A stretch of DNA of 64,000 nucleotides, taken from the NCBI RefSeq assembly GCF_900188145.1, contig NZ_FZOJ01000005.1:62001-126000 (forward strand), in the 5' to 3' direction. The notes below the pieces were generated by a model that worked only from the letters and a program-made list of their open reading frames with translations, made no database searches and was not told where the DNA came from. This DNA is from Anaerovirgula multivorans (GTDB taxonomy: Bacteria; Bacillota; Clostridia; Peptostreptococcales; Natronincolaceae). The translations under genes and the position numbers were made by a program. Positions 16,626 through 25,314 of the stretch are shown here, piece after piece. Every line of letters starts with the position of its first letter. Position 1 is the first letter of the stretch.

Positions 16626-18804
16626 CTTTTCTCCACCCCTCTTGTAAATTTAGTTGCAGCAACCTGGCCCATCTTTTAGCCAATACTAGTCCTGATAAGA
16701 AACCTACATCAGGACAGTAGGGGATGGTATCGAATAAGACACAAGGATCTAAATCTGAGGAAGTGTAGTTGGATAAAAGGATATCAGGTTTCAAGGTTTG
16801 AACATCTTCAGTACGTTGCTGTTGATCATAATTTTCTACCAAAGGAAACTGATCTGCAAAACGAGTAATAAAAAGATCATCCTGTGAAAAGTTTAAAATA
16901 CCTATTTTAACGATATCCATTTCTAAAGCTAGTGCCACCTCTAAAATCCAATCTATCTGATGATTGTAGGTAATGATCATTAATTTTTTACCCTTCAAAA
17001 TAGGTTTTAGCCTTTGGATTTCTCTTTGAAAGATCTCTTCATGCATAACAATGGTTTCGTTTATCAAAGTACCCTTGCCAAAAAAAGAGGCTACCTTGGA
17101 AAGCCATATTTTACTTTCATAAAAACCTATAGGAAAAGGAACATCTAAAAAAACAGCCTGATAGGTATCCTGAAAAAACTTCTCCATCATCCTGCCCATA
17201 TAATCTTTGTGGGCCAATAGATTGAGAGGGGCTGCCATAAAGTTTTGGATTTCTGATACGTTGGTTTCACAAAGATAACGGCAGTTGATTTTTATGCCCA
17301 ATGGTTCCAATAATCCTTTAATGACACTAAAGTTTTGGGTTGTATTTTTTGCCACTACCTTTTCAAATACAATATTGACACAGTCGGGTATTTGAGGAAC
17401 ATCTCTTTGAATCAGTTTTTCAGCAATGGTAAGATAGGATAGAATCATTCCTTGAAGATAGTCTCCCGACAGATTACCCTCCGTTGCGATAGGGATCACC
17501 GGTAGTCCTGGCTCTGAGAAAGCCTCCATTTGACTGAGGTCATCTCCAATAATACCTGCAGGGCAGGTACTTAGAAGAAGAATAGCTTTAGGATGATATT
17601 TTTTCATTTCTTGAATTTTTTCCCTCAGCAGATCGATCCCTCCAAAAACCATGATACTTTCATCCATCATGCTGCTGACAAGATTAGGAGCTATAGGTAC
17701 CGGCAACAAACTGCCTCTTTCAAATAAATTTCTTCTCCCAGCAGAGGAAATACCTTGATAAGAGATATGGCAGCAGCTCTTGGGACCGTGACCAATAACA
17801 ATAGCATCCTTTACATGGACACTCATGGTGGCAGCACCATTGAAAGCACATCCATGAAGAGGTTCCTGTGAGATAATGTTCTTAGATAAAAAGCCGTTTG
17901 GATTTTGTATATCAATCCCTTCAGAGGATATGATTACTTCAGTATTTTCTTTTATAGGCGGCTGTTTTATGGCTATGTTATGGGAAAATGGTTGTTTCTT
18001 TATCTCTAAAACGGCTTCCTCCAATAACGCATCAGTTAATGGTTTCGCCTCATATAGAGGAATGTCTGTGAGCATCTGTTGCGCCAGATCCCTAAAGGTA
18101 TCTCTAAGGGGAGAATCAGGAAAGCCTTCCACCAGGGTTTTACCTGCTTTTTCTGAAAGAGCAAAGGTCTCGTCTCTGGGAATGTATCCACAGATAGGTA
18201 GACCTACTGCCTCGGCAAAGGCTTCTACCCGATATATCTCCTTTTGAATATTACGCTGATTGAAAATCAACCCCGCTACCCGTTTTTTCTGGTCATCATA
18301 ATTTCTGATTCCCCGGAGGATGTTATTGGCAGCATAGAGGGACATATACTCTCCGGAGGTTACAATGTAGATTTCATCAGCATACTCTCTTCGAATAGGT
18401 ACTGCAAAACCTCCGCAGACCACGTCTCCCAGCACATCATAGAGTATAAAGTCATAGGTATGTTTTTTTAAGCTTAGGCGGTTTAAAAGTTCAAAGGTAG
18501 ACAAAATCCCTCTGCCTGCACAACCAATTCCCGGTTCAGGTCCTCCTGCCTCGATACAGCCAATACCGTTAAACCCATGGAAGAGAATATCCTCCAAGCG
18601 GTACGCTAAGGGATTGGTGGTCTTTAAATAATCCAGTACTGTAGTAATCTGCTGTCCTCCCAATAGGAGACGAGTAGAATCATGCTTAGGATCACAACCG
18701 ATTTGCAATGCTTTTTTATCCAATAAGGACAGAGCTGCTGCAATATTAGCGGAAATTGTAGATTTCCCAATACCGCCCTTTCCATAAAAAGCAATTTCTT
18801 TCAA
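16591..18804 (-). CDS. Fusion of NifH-like Fe protein and NifD-like component 1 subunit
   Basis: Residues 1-265 are a complete Fe protein: P-loop GKGGIGKST (9-17), the two cluster cysteines C95 (GPEPGIGCAGRG) and C130 (LGDVVCGGFA), and a switch-like DVLGD. After a linker (about 266-305), residues 306-737 are a NifD/BchN-like subunit with three cysteines C319, C344/C345 and C414 (STCPAGIIGDD); the spacing of about 25 and 70 matches the three P-cluster ligands of NifD. The start is TTG 18804 behind GAGGTG. It overlaps the NifK-like gene, so the two form one unit with its own promoter (18840-18868). Fe protein and component 1 are separate polypeptides in the nitrogenase, DPOR, COR and CfbCD systems I know, so the fusion is unusual. 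No nifB, nifE or nifN is nearby. Confidence 0.9.
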   Translation of the reverse strand: MKEIAFYGKGGIGKSTISANIAAALSLLDKKALQIGCDPKHDSTRLLLGGQQITTVLDYLKTTNPLAYRLEDILFHGFNGIGCIEAGGPEPGIGCAGRGILSTFELLNRLSLKKHTYDFILYDVLGDVVCGGFAVPIRREYADEIYIVTSGEYMSLYAANNILRGIRNYDDQKKRVAGLIFNQRNIQKEIYRVEAFAEAVGLPICGYIPRDETFALSEKAGKTLVEGFPDSPLRDTFRDLAQQMLTDIPLYEAKPLTDALLEEAVLEIKKQPFSHNIAIKQPPIKENTEVIISSEGIDIQNPNGFLSKNIISQEPLHGCAFNGAATMSVHVKDAIVIGHGPKSCCHISYQGISSAGRRNLFERGSLLPVPIAPNLVSSMMDESIMVFGGIDLLREKIQEMKKYHPKAILLLSTCPAGIIGDDLSQMEAFSEPGLPVIPIATEGNLSGDYLQGMILSYLTIAEKLIQRDVPQIPDCVNIVFEKVVAKNTTQNFSVIKGLLEPLGIKINCRYLCETNVSEIQNFMAAPLNLLAHKDYMGRMMEKFFQDTYQAVFLDVPFPIGFYESKIWLSKVASFFGKGTLINETIVMHEEIFQREIQRLKPILKGKKLMIITYNHQIDWILEVALALEMDIVKIGILNFSQDDLFITRFADQFPLVENYDQQQRTEDVQTLKPDILLSNYTSSDLDPCVLFDTIPYCPDVGFLSGLVLAKRWARLLQLNLQEGWRKDEVLFQKYYSR

Positions 18805-18839
18805 GCTATTTCACCTCGCAATAAATGAATTCTAATTCT

Positions 18840-18868
18840 ATTGTACATAATTTTTAAAGAAGTGTTAA
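18840..18868 (-). promoter_or_regulatory. Promoter of the nitrogenase-like operon
   Basis: Read on the minus strand: TTAACA (18868-18863), 17 bases, TACAAT (18845-18840), about 35 bases before the TTG start. No riboswitch fits between it and the start codon. Confidence 0.65.
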
Positions 18869-18896
18869 TTGTTTTTTAGTGAAAAAGAACTGTCTC

Positions 18897-18925
18897 TTGA
18901 TTTGAATTGTAAAAAATGGTACACT
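18897..18925 (+). promoter_or_regulatory. Promoter of the second cobalamin riboswitch operon
   Basis: TTGATT (18897-18902), 17 bases, TACACT (18920-18925), about 20 bases upstream of the riboswitch and back to back with the promoter of the nitrogenase-like genes. Confidence 0.65.
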
Positions 18926-18947
18926 ATTGGTAGAATTAAACAAAAAG

Positions 18948-19160
18948 TTTTTATGGTGTTTTGGAAATGGAAGTTTTCAAAACTGAAAAGGGAAGTTTGG
19001 TGGAAATCCAACGCGGTCCCGCCACTGTAACGCTGAGAAAATTATCATAACCACTGTTGATGAGAATGGGAAGGAGATAGTTTTTCAATGAAGCGAAGCC
19101 AGGAGACCTGCCATGAAAGCGTACTCTGTATTTCTCACGGGGATGAGAAGGGGCTTGTAT
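18948..19160 (+). promoter_or_regulatory. Cobalamin riboswitch 2
   Basis: It has the same blocks as riboswitch 1: GGGAAGTTTGGTGGAAATCC, GCGGTCCCGCCACTGTAA, the B12 box AGCCAGGAGACCTGCC (19097-19112) and CTCACGGGGATGAGAAGG. The two copies differ mainly in stems, as expected for a functional RNA. A terminator and then an attenuator-like element follow before the first gene at 19403. Confidence 0.95.
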
Positions 19161-19206
19161 CATCATTGTCAGAATATATCAACTGGAAATGGTGTTGAAG
19201 AAATTT

Positions 19207-19245
19207 GCAAAACATCCGATGCTCCCCAGGGGAAAAGATGTTTTT
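19207..19245 (+). terminator. Terminator of riboswitch 2
   Basis: AAACATC...GATGTTTTTTT encloses a smaller TCCCC/GGGGA pairing; the outer TTTGCAAAA/TTTTGCAAA arms can extend the stem. It corresponds in position to the terminator after riboswitch 1, though the hairpin is less perfect. Confidence 0.7.
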
Positions 19246-19302
19246 TTATTTTGCAAAAACCAAGTAAGATGAGAAAAGTCCATGAAAAAAACAAATAAAG
19301 TA

Positions 19303-19361
19303 CTGACTGGAAAACCAGAGGTATCTTCTTTTCAAAAAAGTAAGATAACTCTGGTTTTTTT
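19303..19361 (+). promoter_or_regulatory. Repeated attenuator-like RNA element, copy 4
   Basis: CTGAC, hairpin TGG-AAAA-CCA, GAGG, then a terminator in which CCAGAGGTATCTT pairs with AAGATAACTCTGG before seven T. It lies 60 bases behind the riboswitch terminator and 40 bases before the first gene of the MoxR/VWA operon. Confidence 0.65.
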
Positions 19362-19402
19362 GTTTGCCAAAATACTTGAAGGATAAAAGGGGGTAAGGGG
19401 AT

Positions 19403-21403
19403 TTGAAGAAAAAGTTGATCATGATATTTTTGATTATTCTAGTTTATCTGCCAAATAGCGTATTTTCCTTCGGTTTTTCAAAGACAAGCATAACCATTGA
19501 AGCAGGATTTGACGGCAGGGTGAAACCAGCGTTTATGAATCCTGTGAAACTAAATGTACGATCCCAGCAGTATCCCCTAGATGGAGAAATAGAAATAAAG
19601 ATAGGGGATGAAAGTTATTTTATCCAGGTGTTTTTGGAGGGAAATACAGAAAAAGAATTTATTTTTTCCTTGCCATTTAATAGAAATGATAGGGAAATAG
19701 AGATGATTTTTAGGAAGGATGACCATGAAGAAAAAGAGAGGTATGAGCTAGAGATGCTTCATCAGGAGGCATTATTGATAGGTGTGTTGTCGGAAACCAA
19801 TAGCATCCCCGGTTATTTAGGGAATACCGGAAATATCAGATTAGGTTATGGTACGGCAGTAGCAGTAAATATAGCTGATAAAACCTATCTTAAGGGATAT
19901 GATCTAAGAGCCTTTGATTTTATTGTAATAGATGGATATGATACAAGGAAGCTTACAGAAGGCTTGATGGAGGGAATAAGGCTTTGGATCAAGGAAGGGA
20001 ATACATTATTTGCAAGAGATATTGCTGCTGTTGAAAATATCTTTGATGGGGCAGCAGGGGAAAGGAGCAAGAAAAACGCCTTTTCTTTTGGAAATGGAAA
20101 CATTGTTATTTTAGAGAAGGATATTGAAAATATTGGTGAATATTTTGATTACTATTTTCCCTACAGTAGATTACGGCAAGGCAGCAATATCAACAACATT
20201 GTAGAGAAATCCCAAAAAAATTTTACTTTAGGGGGTCTTTGGCAAAGAGATGGATATGGAAAAGTATATAGCTATGTTGGTTTAATCGTCATTTATCTTT
20301 TGCTGTTGATGGTGGTGAATCATTATAAAAAGGGAAAAGGTTTTTTATTGATGATGCTATTTTCTATAGCAGGATTTTTAATAGCAACAAATTTTCTAGA
20401 GTTTGGAACAAAAAGCTTTGCTATTTTAGAAATCAAAGAAAGGGGATATTTGACGGATACAGCTACCTTTATTCGCTTTGAGAACAACAGGGAGAATACC
20501 CAGCTGAAAGTGCAGGGTGATTATATGAGAAACCATACCCAGGATATTTCAAAGCTCTATTTAAACGAAGGGAGAATTTTATTTCAGGAAGAAGGAGAGA
20601 AATTTATCTATAGAAGGAGATTGGAGGATATCGGCAGCAGTGGGATAAAGTTGGAGATAGACGCAGAAGATGTGGTTCGAGGCACCATAGAAAATCCTCT
20701 TTCTGGTACTTTAGAACAGGCGGTGCTTTTAATAGGAGATACTTTGATCCCTATAGGGGATATGAAGGGAAAGGAAAGTATTCAGCTTCACTACAGCCTC
20801 GATCATAATTTAAGCAATACCAGTGATTTTAATTACTTGAGCATATTGTTCGCCAAAGGAGAATTTAACAGTCTTCAAAGGATGATTTTTGAGTATTATT
20901 ATTATCACCAGGATGAAAGTCTTTATAATTTGAAATTAATAGGATTTTCATCAGAACAAGAAGTGCTGGAACAAAATAATAGCAAAATGAAAAATGATAA
21001 ATATGTAATGCATGTACTGGAGATAGCGCTAGATAAAGAAAAGGAAACGGTTTATCCTATGGGGAGTATAAGACCTCAAACGGTATACGAGGGATATGTT
21101 GATGAGACTTTCAAAAGGGAATTTACTTTAGAAGAGGAAGAAGCTTTGTTGATCTATTACAACATTCCCAGAGGTGGCAGGGTAAAAGCCATTGATCTGA
21201 ACATGAAGGTGGAGATGGGAAATCCTGTGATAGAGGTTTTAAATCAAGAAACCCAGAGGTGGGAAGATATCGGCTACCTATCCAGAAATGCAATAGACAG
21301 CTATATTTCAAAGGAACCTCTTTCTATAAGGATATTAGGGGAATCCAGAATATTCTTACCCCAGATTCGTGTGCTAGTAGAGGGGGAAAGTACAGATGAA
21401 TAA
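19403..21403 (+). CDS. Exported/membrane protein of unknown function, first gene of MoxR/VWA operon
   Basis: The 666-residue protein starts at TTG behind GGGTAAGGGG, and the signal sequence ends SVFSFG. Residues about 25-280 are beta-rich followed by a segment with the look of a flavodoxin or GATase-like alpha/beta domain (FDFIVIDGYD). Two membrane spans lie at about 288-335, with a lysine-rich turn between them, and a beta-rich domain forms the rest. I cannot assign a family. Position and architecture resemble the large membrane proteins with external beta domains that accompany MoxR-DUF58-BatA-VWA sets in other bacteria. It is the first gene after riboswitch 2, and its 3' end overlaps the next gene by 8 bases. 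Confidence 0.85.
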   Translation: MKKKLIMIFLIILVYLPNSVFSFGFSKTSITIEAGFDGRVKPAFMNPVKLNVRSQQYPLDGEIEIKIGDESYFIQVFLEGNTEKEFIFSLPFNRNDREIEMIFRKDDHEEKERYELEMLHQEALLIGVLSETNSIPGYLGNTGNIRLGYGTAVAVNIADKTYLKGYDLRAFDFIVIDGYDTRKLTEGLMEGIRLWIKEGNTLFARDIAAVENIFDGAAGERSKKNAFSFGNGNIVILEKDIENIGEYFDYYFPYSRLRQGSNINNIVEKSQKNFTLGGLWQRDGYGKVYSYVGLIVIYLLLLMVVNHYKKGKGFLLMMLFSIAGFLIATNFLEFGTKSFAILEIKERGYLTDTATFIRFENNRENTQLKVQGDYMRNHTQDISKLYLNEGRILFQEEGEKFIYRRRLEDIGSSGIKLEIDAEDVVRGTIENPLSGTLEQAVLLIGDTLIPIGDMKGKESIQLHYSLDHNLSNTSDFNYLSILFAKGEFNSLQRMIFEYYYYHQDESLYNLKLIGFSSEQEVLEQNNSKMKNDKYVMHVLEIALDKEKETVYPMGSIRPQTVYEGYVDETFKREFTLEEEEALLIYYNIPRGGRVKAIDLNMKVEMGNPVIEVLNQETQRWEDIGYLSRNAIDSYISKEPLSIRILGESRIFLPQIRVLVEGESTDE

Positions 21404-22103
21404 GCTTGTGGAAAAAATCTCAATCAAAGAGGAAAATAGAAGGATTTGTATTTTGGATCTCTGCATAAGTGCCTCTGTAGTCGTTGCTTATTTGGTGATT
21501 GTTGCTGTAAAAAACTCTTCGGAAGAAAGTTTATTTGGCATGGGCTTTTACGCTTTTTTCTTCTTATTTCAATTTATTCTTTATACCATATTGGTACAGG
21601 CTCTGAAAATTGAAGAGGGAAACTACATAGACAGTCTATTGCAGGTGGGGGTGTTTACATTAGGTATCCTGCCATTGCTCATGGTGGTAGCCTATGGCAA
21701 CCAAATAGGCAGGCTTCAACCCCTATTGCCACTAAGTATACAATATCTATGGGGGATAATTCTGGTGAATATAAAACAACGCCTGGCAGCTATAGATAAG
21801 AAAAAAGTCTGTTACGTAAATCTTTTCAATTTTGTTGTTATGGTTGGGGGGATGATGCTATTTTATCTGTTTTATCAATATAAGAGTCTGGTGCTGGTAT
21901 CTGTTTTTGACAAAAGAATACCTAAAGGATTTTTTATTAATCCGTTGTTAACCATCATTGGTATTTTAAGAACACAAATGGGAGAAGTGAATCATATAGG
22001 CTATGTACCTGTGATGCTTTTCCTCCTGTTCTGGATTTTTTTTGAAATCCTTTTGTTCTGCATCAGTAAATATAGGATGATGAGGAGAAGTCAAGATGGA
22101 TGA
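21396..22103 (+). CDS. Integral membrane protein of unknown function
   Basis: The 235-residue protein has about six hydrophobic segments (around 25-43, 50-72, 82-100, 112-128, 145-163, 207-225) and charged short loops. It starts at ATG behind AGGGGGAA and overlaps both neighbours (8 bases at each end), so it is translated as part of the operon. No catalytic motif is visible. It probably forms a membrane complex with the proteins on either side. Confidence 0.8.
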   Translation: MNKLVEKISIKEENRRICILDLCISASVVVAYLVIVAVKNSSEESLFGMGFYAFFFLFQFILYTILVQALKIEEGNYIDSLLQVGVFTLGILPLLMVVAYGNQIGRLQPLLPLSIQYLWGIILVNIKQRLAAIDKKKVCYVNLFNFVVMVGGMMLFYLFYQYKSLVLVSVFDKRIPKGFFINPLLTIIGILRTQMGEVNHIGYVPVMLFLLFWIFFEILLFCISKYRMMRRSQDG

Positions 22104-23502
22104 AAAAAATATTAACGATGCCCTTTATGAATTAAGAAAAAAATACTGGATACAAAGGTTTTTAAAATCCATAGCTTATGGTATCTGTTGTTTTGGTGTA
22201 ACAATGCTGTTATTGATTGTTATCAGTCATTTTCACATGATTATGAACATAAGGGATAAGGGACTGGGATTAATGGCTGTCTACCTCTTTATTGCTTTAG
22301 TAATGGGACTGGTGAAAAGACCTACTATAAAAGAAACTGCAAGGCTTGGTGATGCTATGGATTTTCGGGAGAGGTTCGGCACCTATATCCAGCATAAGGA
22401 AAGAGAGGATACTGTATGGTATTGTTTTTTGGAGGAAACCGGCAAAGTATTGAAAATAATAAAACCCCATAAAAGATTCAGGATAAGATTTTATAAAAAG
22501 CAGTTTTTTCTGGGCATGATGTCTTTTTGTATAGCTATTTTATTGCTATATTTACCCACCACCTCAAGAGAAGCAGCCCATGAAAGGGAAAGGATCAACC
22601 AAGAGATCAAGAAAGAAGTCACAGCATTAGAGGAAATGATGAAAATATTGGAGGAGAATGAAATAACTTTAGGTGAGGAAGAAAAAAATGAAGCTATTGA
22701 AGCCGTACAAGTTTTAAAAAAAGAACTAAATAGAGCCTATCAATATAATGAAGCCGCATGGGAAATTCAAAAAACCCAAGAGATTTTGGAGGGTATTTAT
22801 GGTAAAAGCTTTTCAAATAAAGAGGCCAATAGCTTTTCAAGAGAAATAAGCAATCTTGCAGGAAAAGAAAATTCTTCGAAGGGAATTGATAAAGAGGGTA
22901 CAGGCCATGAAGAGGAAAATATGCTGGAGCATTTTTCTGATCCTCAGCAACGGGAGAGATTATGGGATGATATGGATGTAAAAACCAAAGAATTAGAGGA
23001 AATGAAACAGAGGATGCTTTCAAAGGCAGAAGAGGGTTTAGAAAGTAAATCTGGAGAAGACGTCATAGAAAACTTTGCCCAAGGAACAACTGAAACCCTC
23101 GAGAGGGCGGAGGCCACCAGGCAGCTAGGAGAAGAGCGGTTAGAGGGAGGATTTGGAGAAGAAAACAGCCAGGAAAATAGCGGCATAGGTGGATCAACAA
23201 CAGGAAAACAGTCAGATACTGGCTTTAAAGAAGAGGGAAGTATCGGGAAGGAAGGAGAAGATTCCCCTATGGAGGAAGCTTTTGTAGAGGCAGCTTTTTC
23301 TGGACAGGAATCAGAGAAGGGTAATTTTCAGCGGAGAGGTATAGAGGAGACCATAGGGATAGAGGGAATAGAGGAAAGTCGAAGTGCCTATTACAGAGAG
23401 TTTGTGGAAAATCCTATGGGCTATTTAGATAGATATAAGGTATCAGCAGCAAATAGAAGGCTAGTTATAAACTACTTTAAAGAACTAGAGGTGGAAAATT
23501 GA
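22096..23502 (+). CDS. Membrane-anchored coiled-coil protein
   Basis: The 468-residue protein has three membrane spans near the N-terminus (about 22-45, 58-74, 135-152) and then a long Glu/Lys-rich region (about 160-420) with heptad-like helices and low-complexity EE/GE stretches, ending in a short conserved-looking tail (YREFVENPMGYLDRYKVS). The layout resembles DUF4175-like proteins found next to MoxR/VWA genes, but I cannot confirm the family. It could be the substrate or partner remodelled by the MoxR ATPase encoded immediately downstream. Its stop overlaps that gene's start. Confidence 0.75.
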   Translation: MDEKNINDALYELRKKYWIQRFLKSIAYGICCFGVTMLLLIVISHFHMIMNIRDKGLGLMAVYLFIALVMGLVKRPTIKETARLGDAMDFRERFGTYIQHKEREDTVWYCFLEETGKVLKIIKPHKRFRIRFYKKQFFLGMMSFCIAILLLYLPTTSREAAHERERINQEIKKEVTALEEMMKILEENEITLGEEEKNEAIEAVQVLKKELNRAYQYNEAAWEIQKTQEILEGIYGKSFSNKEANSFSREISNLAGKENSSKGIDKEGTGHEEENMLEHFSDPQQRERLWDDMDVKTKELEEMKQRMLSKAEEGLESKSGEDVIENFAQGTTETLERAEATRQLGEERLEGGFGEENSQENSGIGGSTTGKQSDTGFKEEGSIGKEGEDSPMEEAFVEAAFSGQESEKGNFQRRGIEETIGIEGIEESRSAYYREFVENPMGYLDRYKVSAANRRLVINYFKELEVEN

Positions 23503-24473
23503 TGTATAGAAATATCCCAGAAAACTTTAAAAGGGTTTTCGACTTGATCACGGCGGAAGTAGGGAAGCAAATGATTGGCCAACAAGAAAATATTCATCAT
23601 GTCCTCATTGGCATTATCTGCGGAGGAAATATTTTAATGGAGGGGGCACCGGGTTTAGGGAAAACTTTATTGATAAAAACCTTTGCCAGGGTGTTGAACC
23701 TACCTTTTGCAAGAATCCAGTTTACACCTGATTTAATGCCAATGGATATTATAGGAACGGAGATAGTAAGAAATTATCATGAAAAGATGGAAATTCAGTT
23801 TGAAAAGGGGCCTATATTTAGTTCCCTCATATTAGCAGATGAGATCAACCGTGCTACGCCTAAAACCCAAAGTGCTTTACTACAGGCGATGGCGGAAAAA
23901 ACTGTGACAGTAGGCAAGACAACCTATAACCTGCAAGAACCATTTTTTGTGTTAGCCACCCAAAACCCTATAGAGATGGAGGGAACTTATAATCTGCCGG
24001 AGGCGCAGTTGGATCGGTTTATGTTTAAGGTAGAAATCAAACTGCCTAAACAGAAGGAGCTGTCAGATATTGTAGATATCACCGTAGGAGAAAAAACAGA
24101 AGTAGACCTAGAGGCTGTAGTGACGAAGGAAGAAATTATGGAGATGAAAAAAATAGTATATAGCGTGCCGGTATGTGATGAGGTGAAGGACAGGGCTATT
24201 CAAATCATTCTAAATACCCATCCGGAAGAAACGAAGATACCAGAGGTAAAGGACTATGTACGATGGGGATCAAGCCCCAGAGGACTCCAGGCCCTTATTT
24301 TGGGAGCAAAAGCAAAAGCTTTAACCGAGGGAAGATATCATGTAGCCCTTCAGGATCTTTATACTATCGCACCTGTCGCTTTAAACCATCGAGTAAAATT
24401 AAATTTCAAAAGCATCTCCGACAAAGTAGATGGACAAACCATTATTTCCACAATTTTAAAGCAGGTGATATAA
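23502..24473 (+). CDS. MoxR-family AAA+ ATPase
   Basis: The product has 323 residues with Walker A GAPGLGKT (about 48-55), Walker B ILADEINRA (about 111-119), sensor ATQNPIEMEGTYNLPEAQLD and a C-terminal lid, at the full length of the MoxR family. MoxR proteins work with VWA-domain partners to assemble or activate protein complexes, often metal-containing ones. ATG 23502 is chosen over the adjacent TTG 23499 because of its spacing from AGAGGTGG. It sits in an operon with DUF58 and VWA genes, the usual partners; control by a cobalamin riboswitch is unusual. Confidence 0.95.
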   Translation: MYRNIPENFKRVFDLITAEVGKQMIGQQENIHHVLIGIICGGNILMEGAPGLGKTLLIKTFARVLNLPFARIQFTPDLMPMDIIGTEIVRNYHEKMEIQFEKGPIFSSLILADEINRATPKTQSALLQAMAEKTVTVGKTTYNLQEPFFVLATQNPIEMEGTYNLPEAQLDRFMFKVEIKLPKQKELSDIVDITVGEKTEVDLEAVVTKEEIMEMKKIVYSVPVCDEVKDRAIQIILNTHPEETKIPEVKDYVRWGSSPRGLQALILGAKAKALTEGRYHVALQDLYTIAPVALNHRVKLNFKSISDKVDGQTIISTILKQVI

Positions 24474-24474
24474 A

Positions 24475-25314
24475 GTGGAAGAATTTTTAAGAGAAATCGA
24501 AGGCTTAAAGATTACGCCTAAAAGAAAAATCCTTCAGGGAACAAAGGGCAATACAGCGTCTTTTGGATTGGGAAGCTCTACGGACTTTTTTGAACATAGG
24601 CCCTATGCTCCACAGGATGATTTGAGGAAGCTGGATTGGAAGCTTTATTGCCGCACAAAGGAGTTGTATGTAAGGCAGTTTACTGAGGAAAGTCAAATAC
24701 ATATAAAAATTATTTTAGATGCCAGCTTATCTATGGATTACGGTGAACATAACAAATTTCAATTGGCAAAGCAGCTTTCTATGGGACTAGGATATTTAAC
24801 CCTTAAAGGGTTAAATTTGTTGACGGTTGTGAAACTAAATGATCAGTCAGAGATTGTAGAATACAAATTAAACAATATTGATCAATTTTATGATTTTAAG
24901 GTAAAGATGGAAAGGTTGCATTGTGAGGGGAAAACCAACTACGAAGGTTTAATACAGCAGGAGGTTTTCTACAGTGGTATCACCTTCCTTTTTACAGATT
25001 TTTTATCACAGGGTTATGAAAAAATGCTGGATTTTTTAGCCTCTAGAAACGAAGAAATCATTGCATTTCATATTTTATCGGAGGAAGAAAGAAGTCCTAA
25101 GTTAAAGGAAAATTTAAAGCTCATAGATACAGAAACAGGGGAAGAACAAAGAATTGCTGTTACAAAGGATATTCATAGCATTTATAAGGAAAAAATCAGC
25201 GCTTTTCTTGATGAAACAAAAGAAAAATGCAATAGAAGGGGTATAAAATATATTTTTTCAGAAACCACAAGATCTCCAGCGGAAATCTTGTTTGAAGCCA
25301 TTGGAGGTATATAA
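24475..25314 (+). CDS. DUF58 (VWA-like) protein
   Basis: The 279-residue protein starts at GTG, one base after the stop of moxR. The N-terminal signature RPYAPQDDLRKLDWKLY is the hallmark of DUF58, and DASLSMDYG (about residue 82) is a degenerate MIDAS DxSxS motif of a VWA fold. DUF58 proteins accompany MoxR ATPases almost everywhere they occur and are thought to be their cytosolic adaptors. It ends directly against the ATG of the BatA-like gene. Confidence 0.92.
   Translation: MEEFLREIEGLKITPKRKILQGTKGNTASFGLGSSTDFFEHRPYAPQDDLRKLDWKLYCRTKELYVRQFTEESQIHIKIILDASLSMDYGEHNKFQLAKQLSMGLGYLTLKGLNLLTVVKLNDQSEIVEYKLNNIDQFYDFKVKMERLHCEGKTNYEGLIQQEVFYSGITFLFTDFLSQGYEKMLDFLASRNEEIIAFHILSEEERSPKLKENLKLIDTETGEEQRIAVTKDIHSIYKEKISAFLDETKEKCNRRGIKYIFSETTRSPAEILFEAIGGI

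Noticed and set aside
15300-18804. True nitrogenase and nitrogen fixation
   Set aside because: Only fused HD and K-like parts are present; nifB, nifE and nifN are absent, and the K-like subunit lacks two of three P-cluster cysteines.
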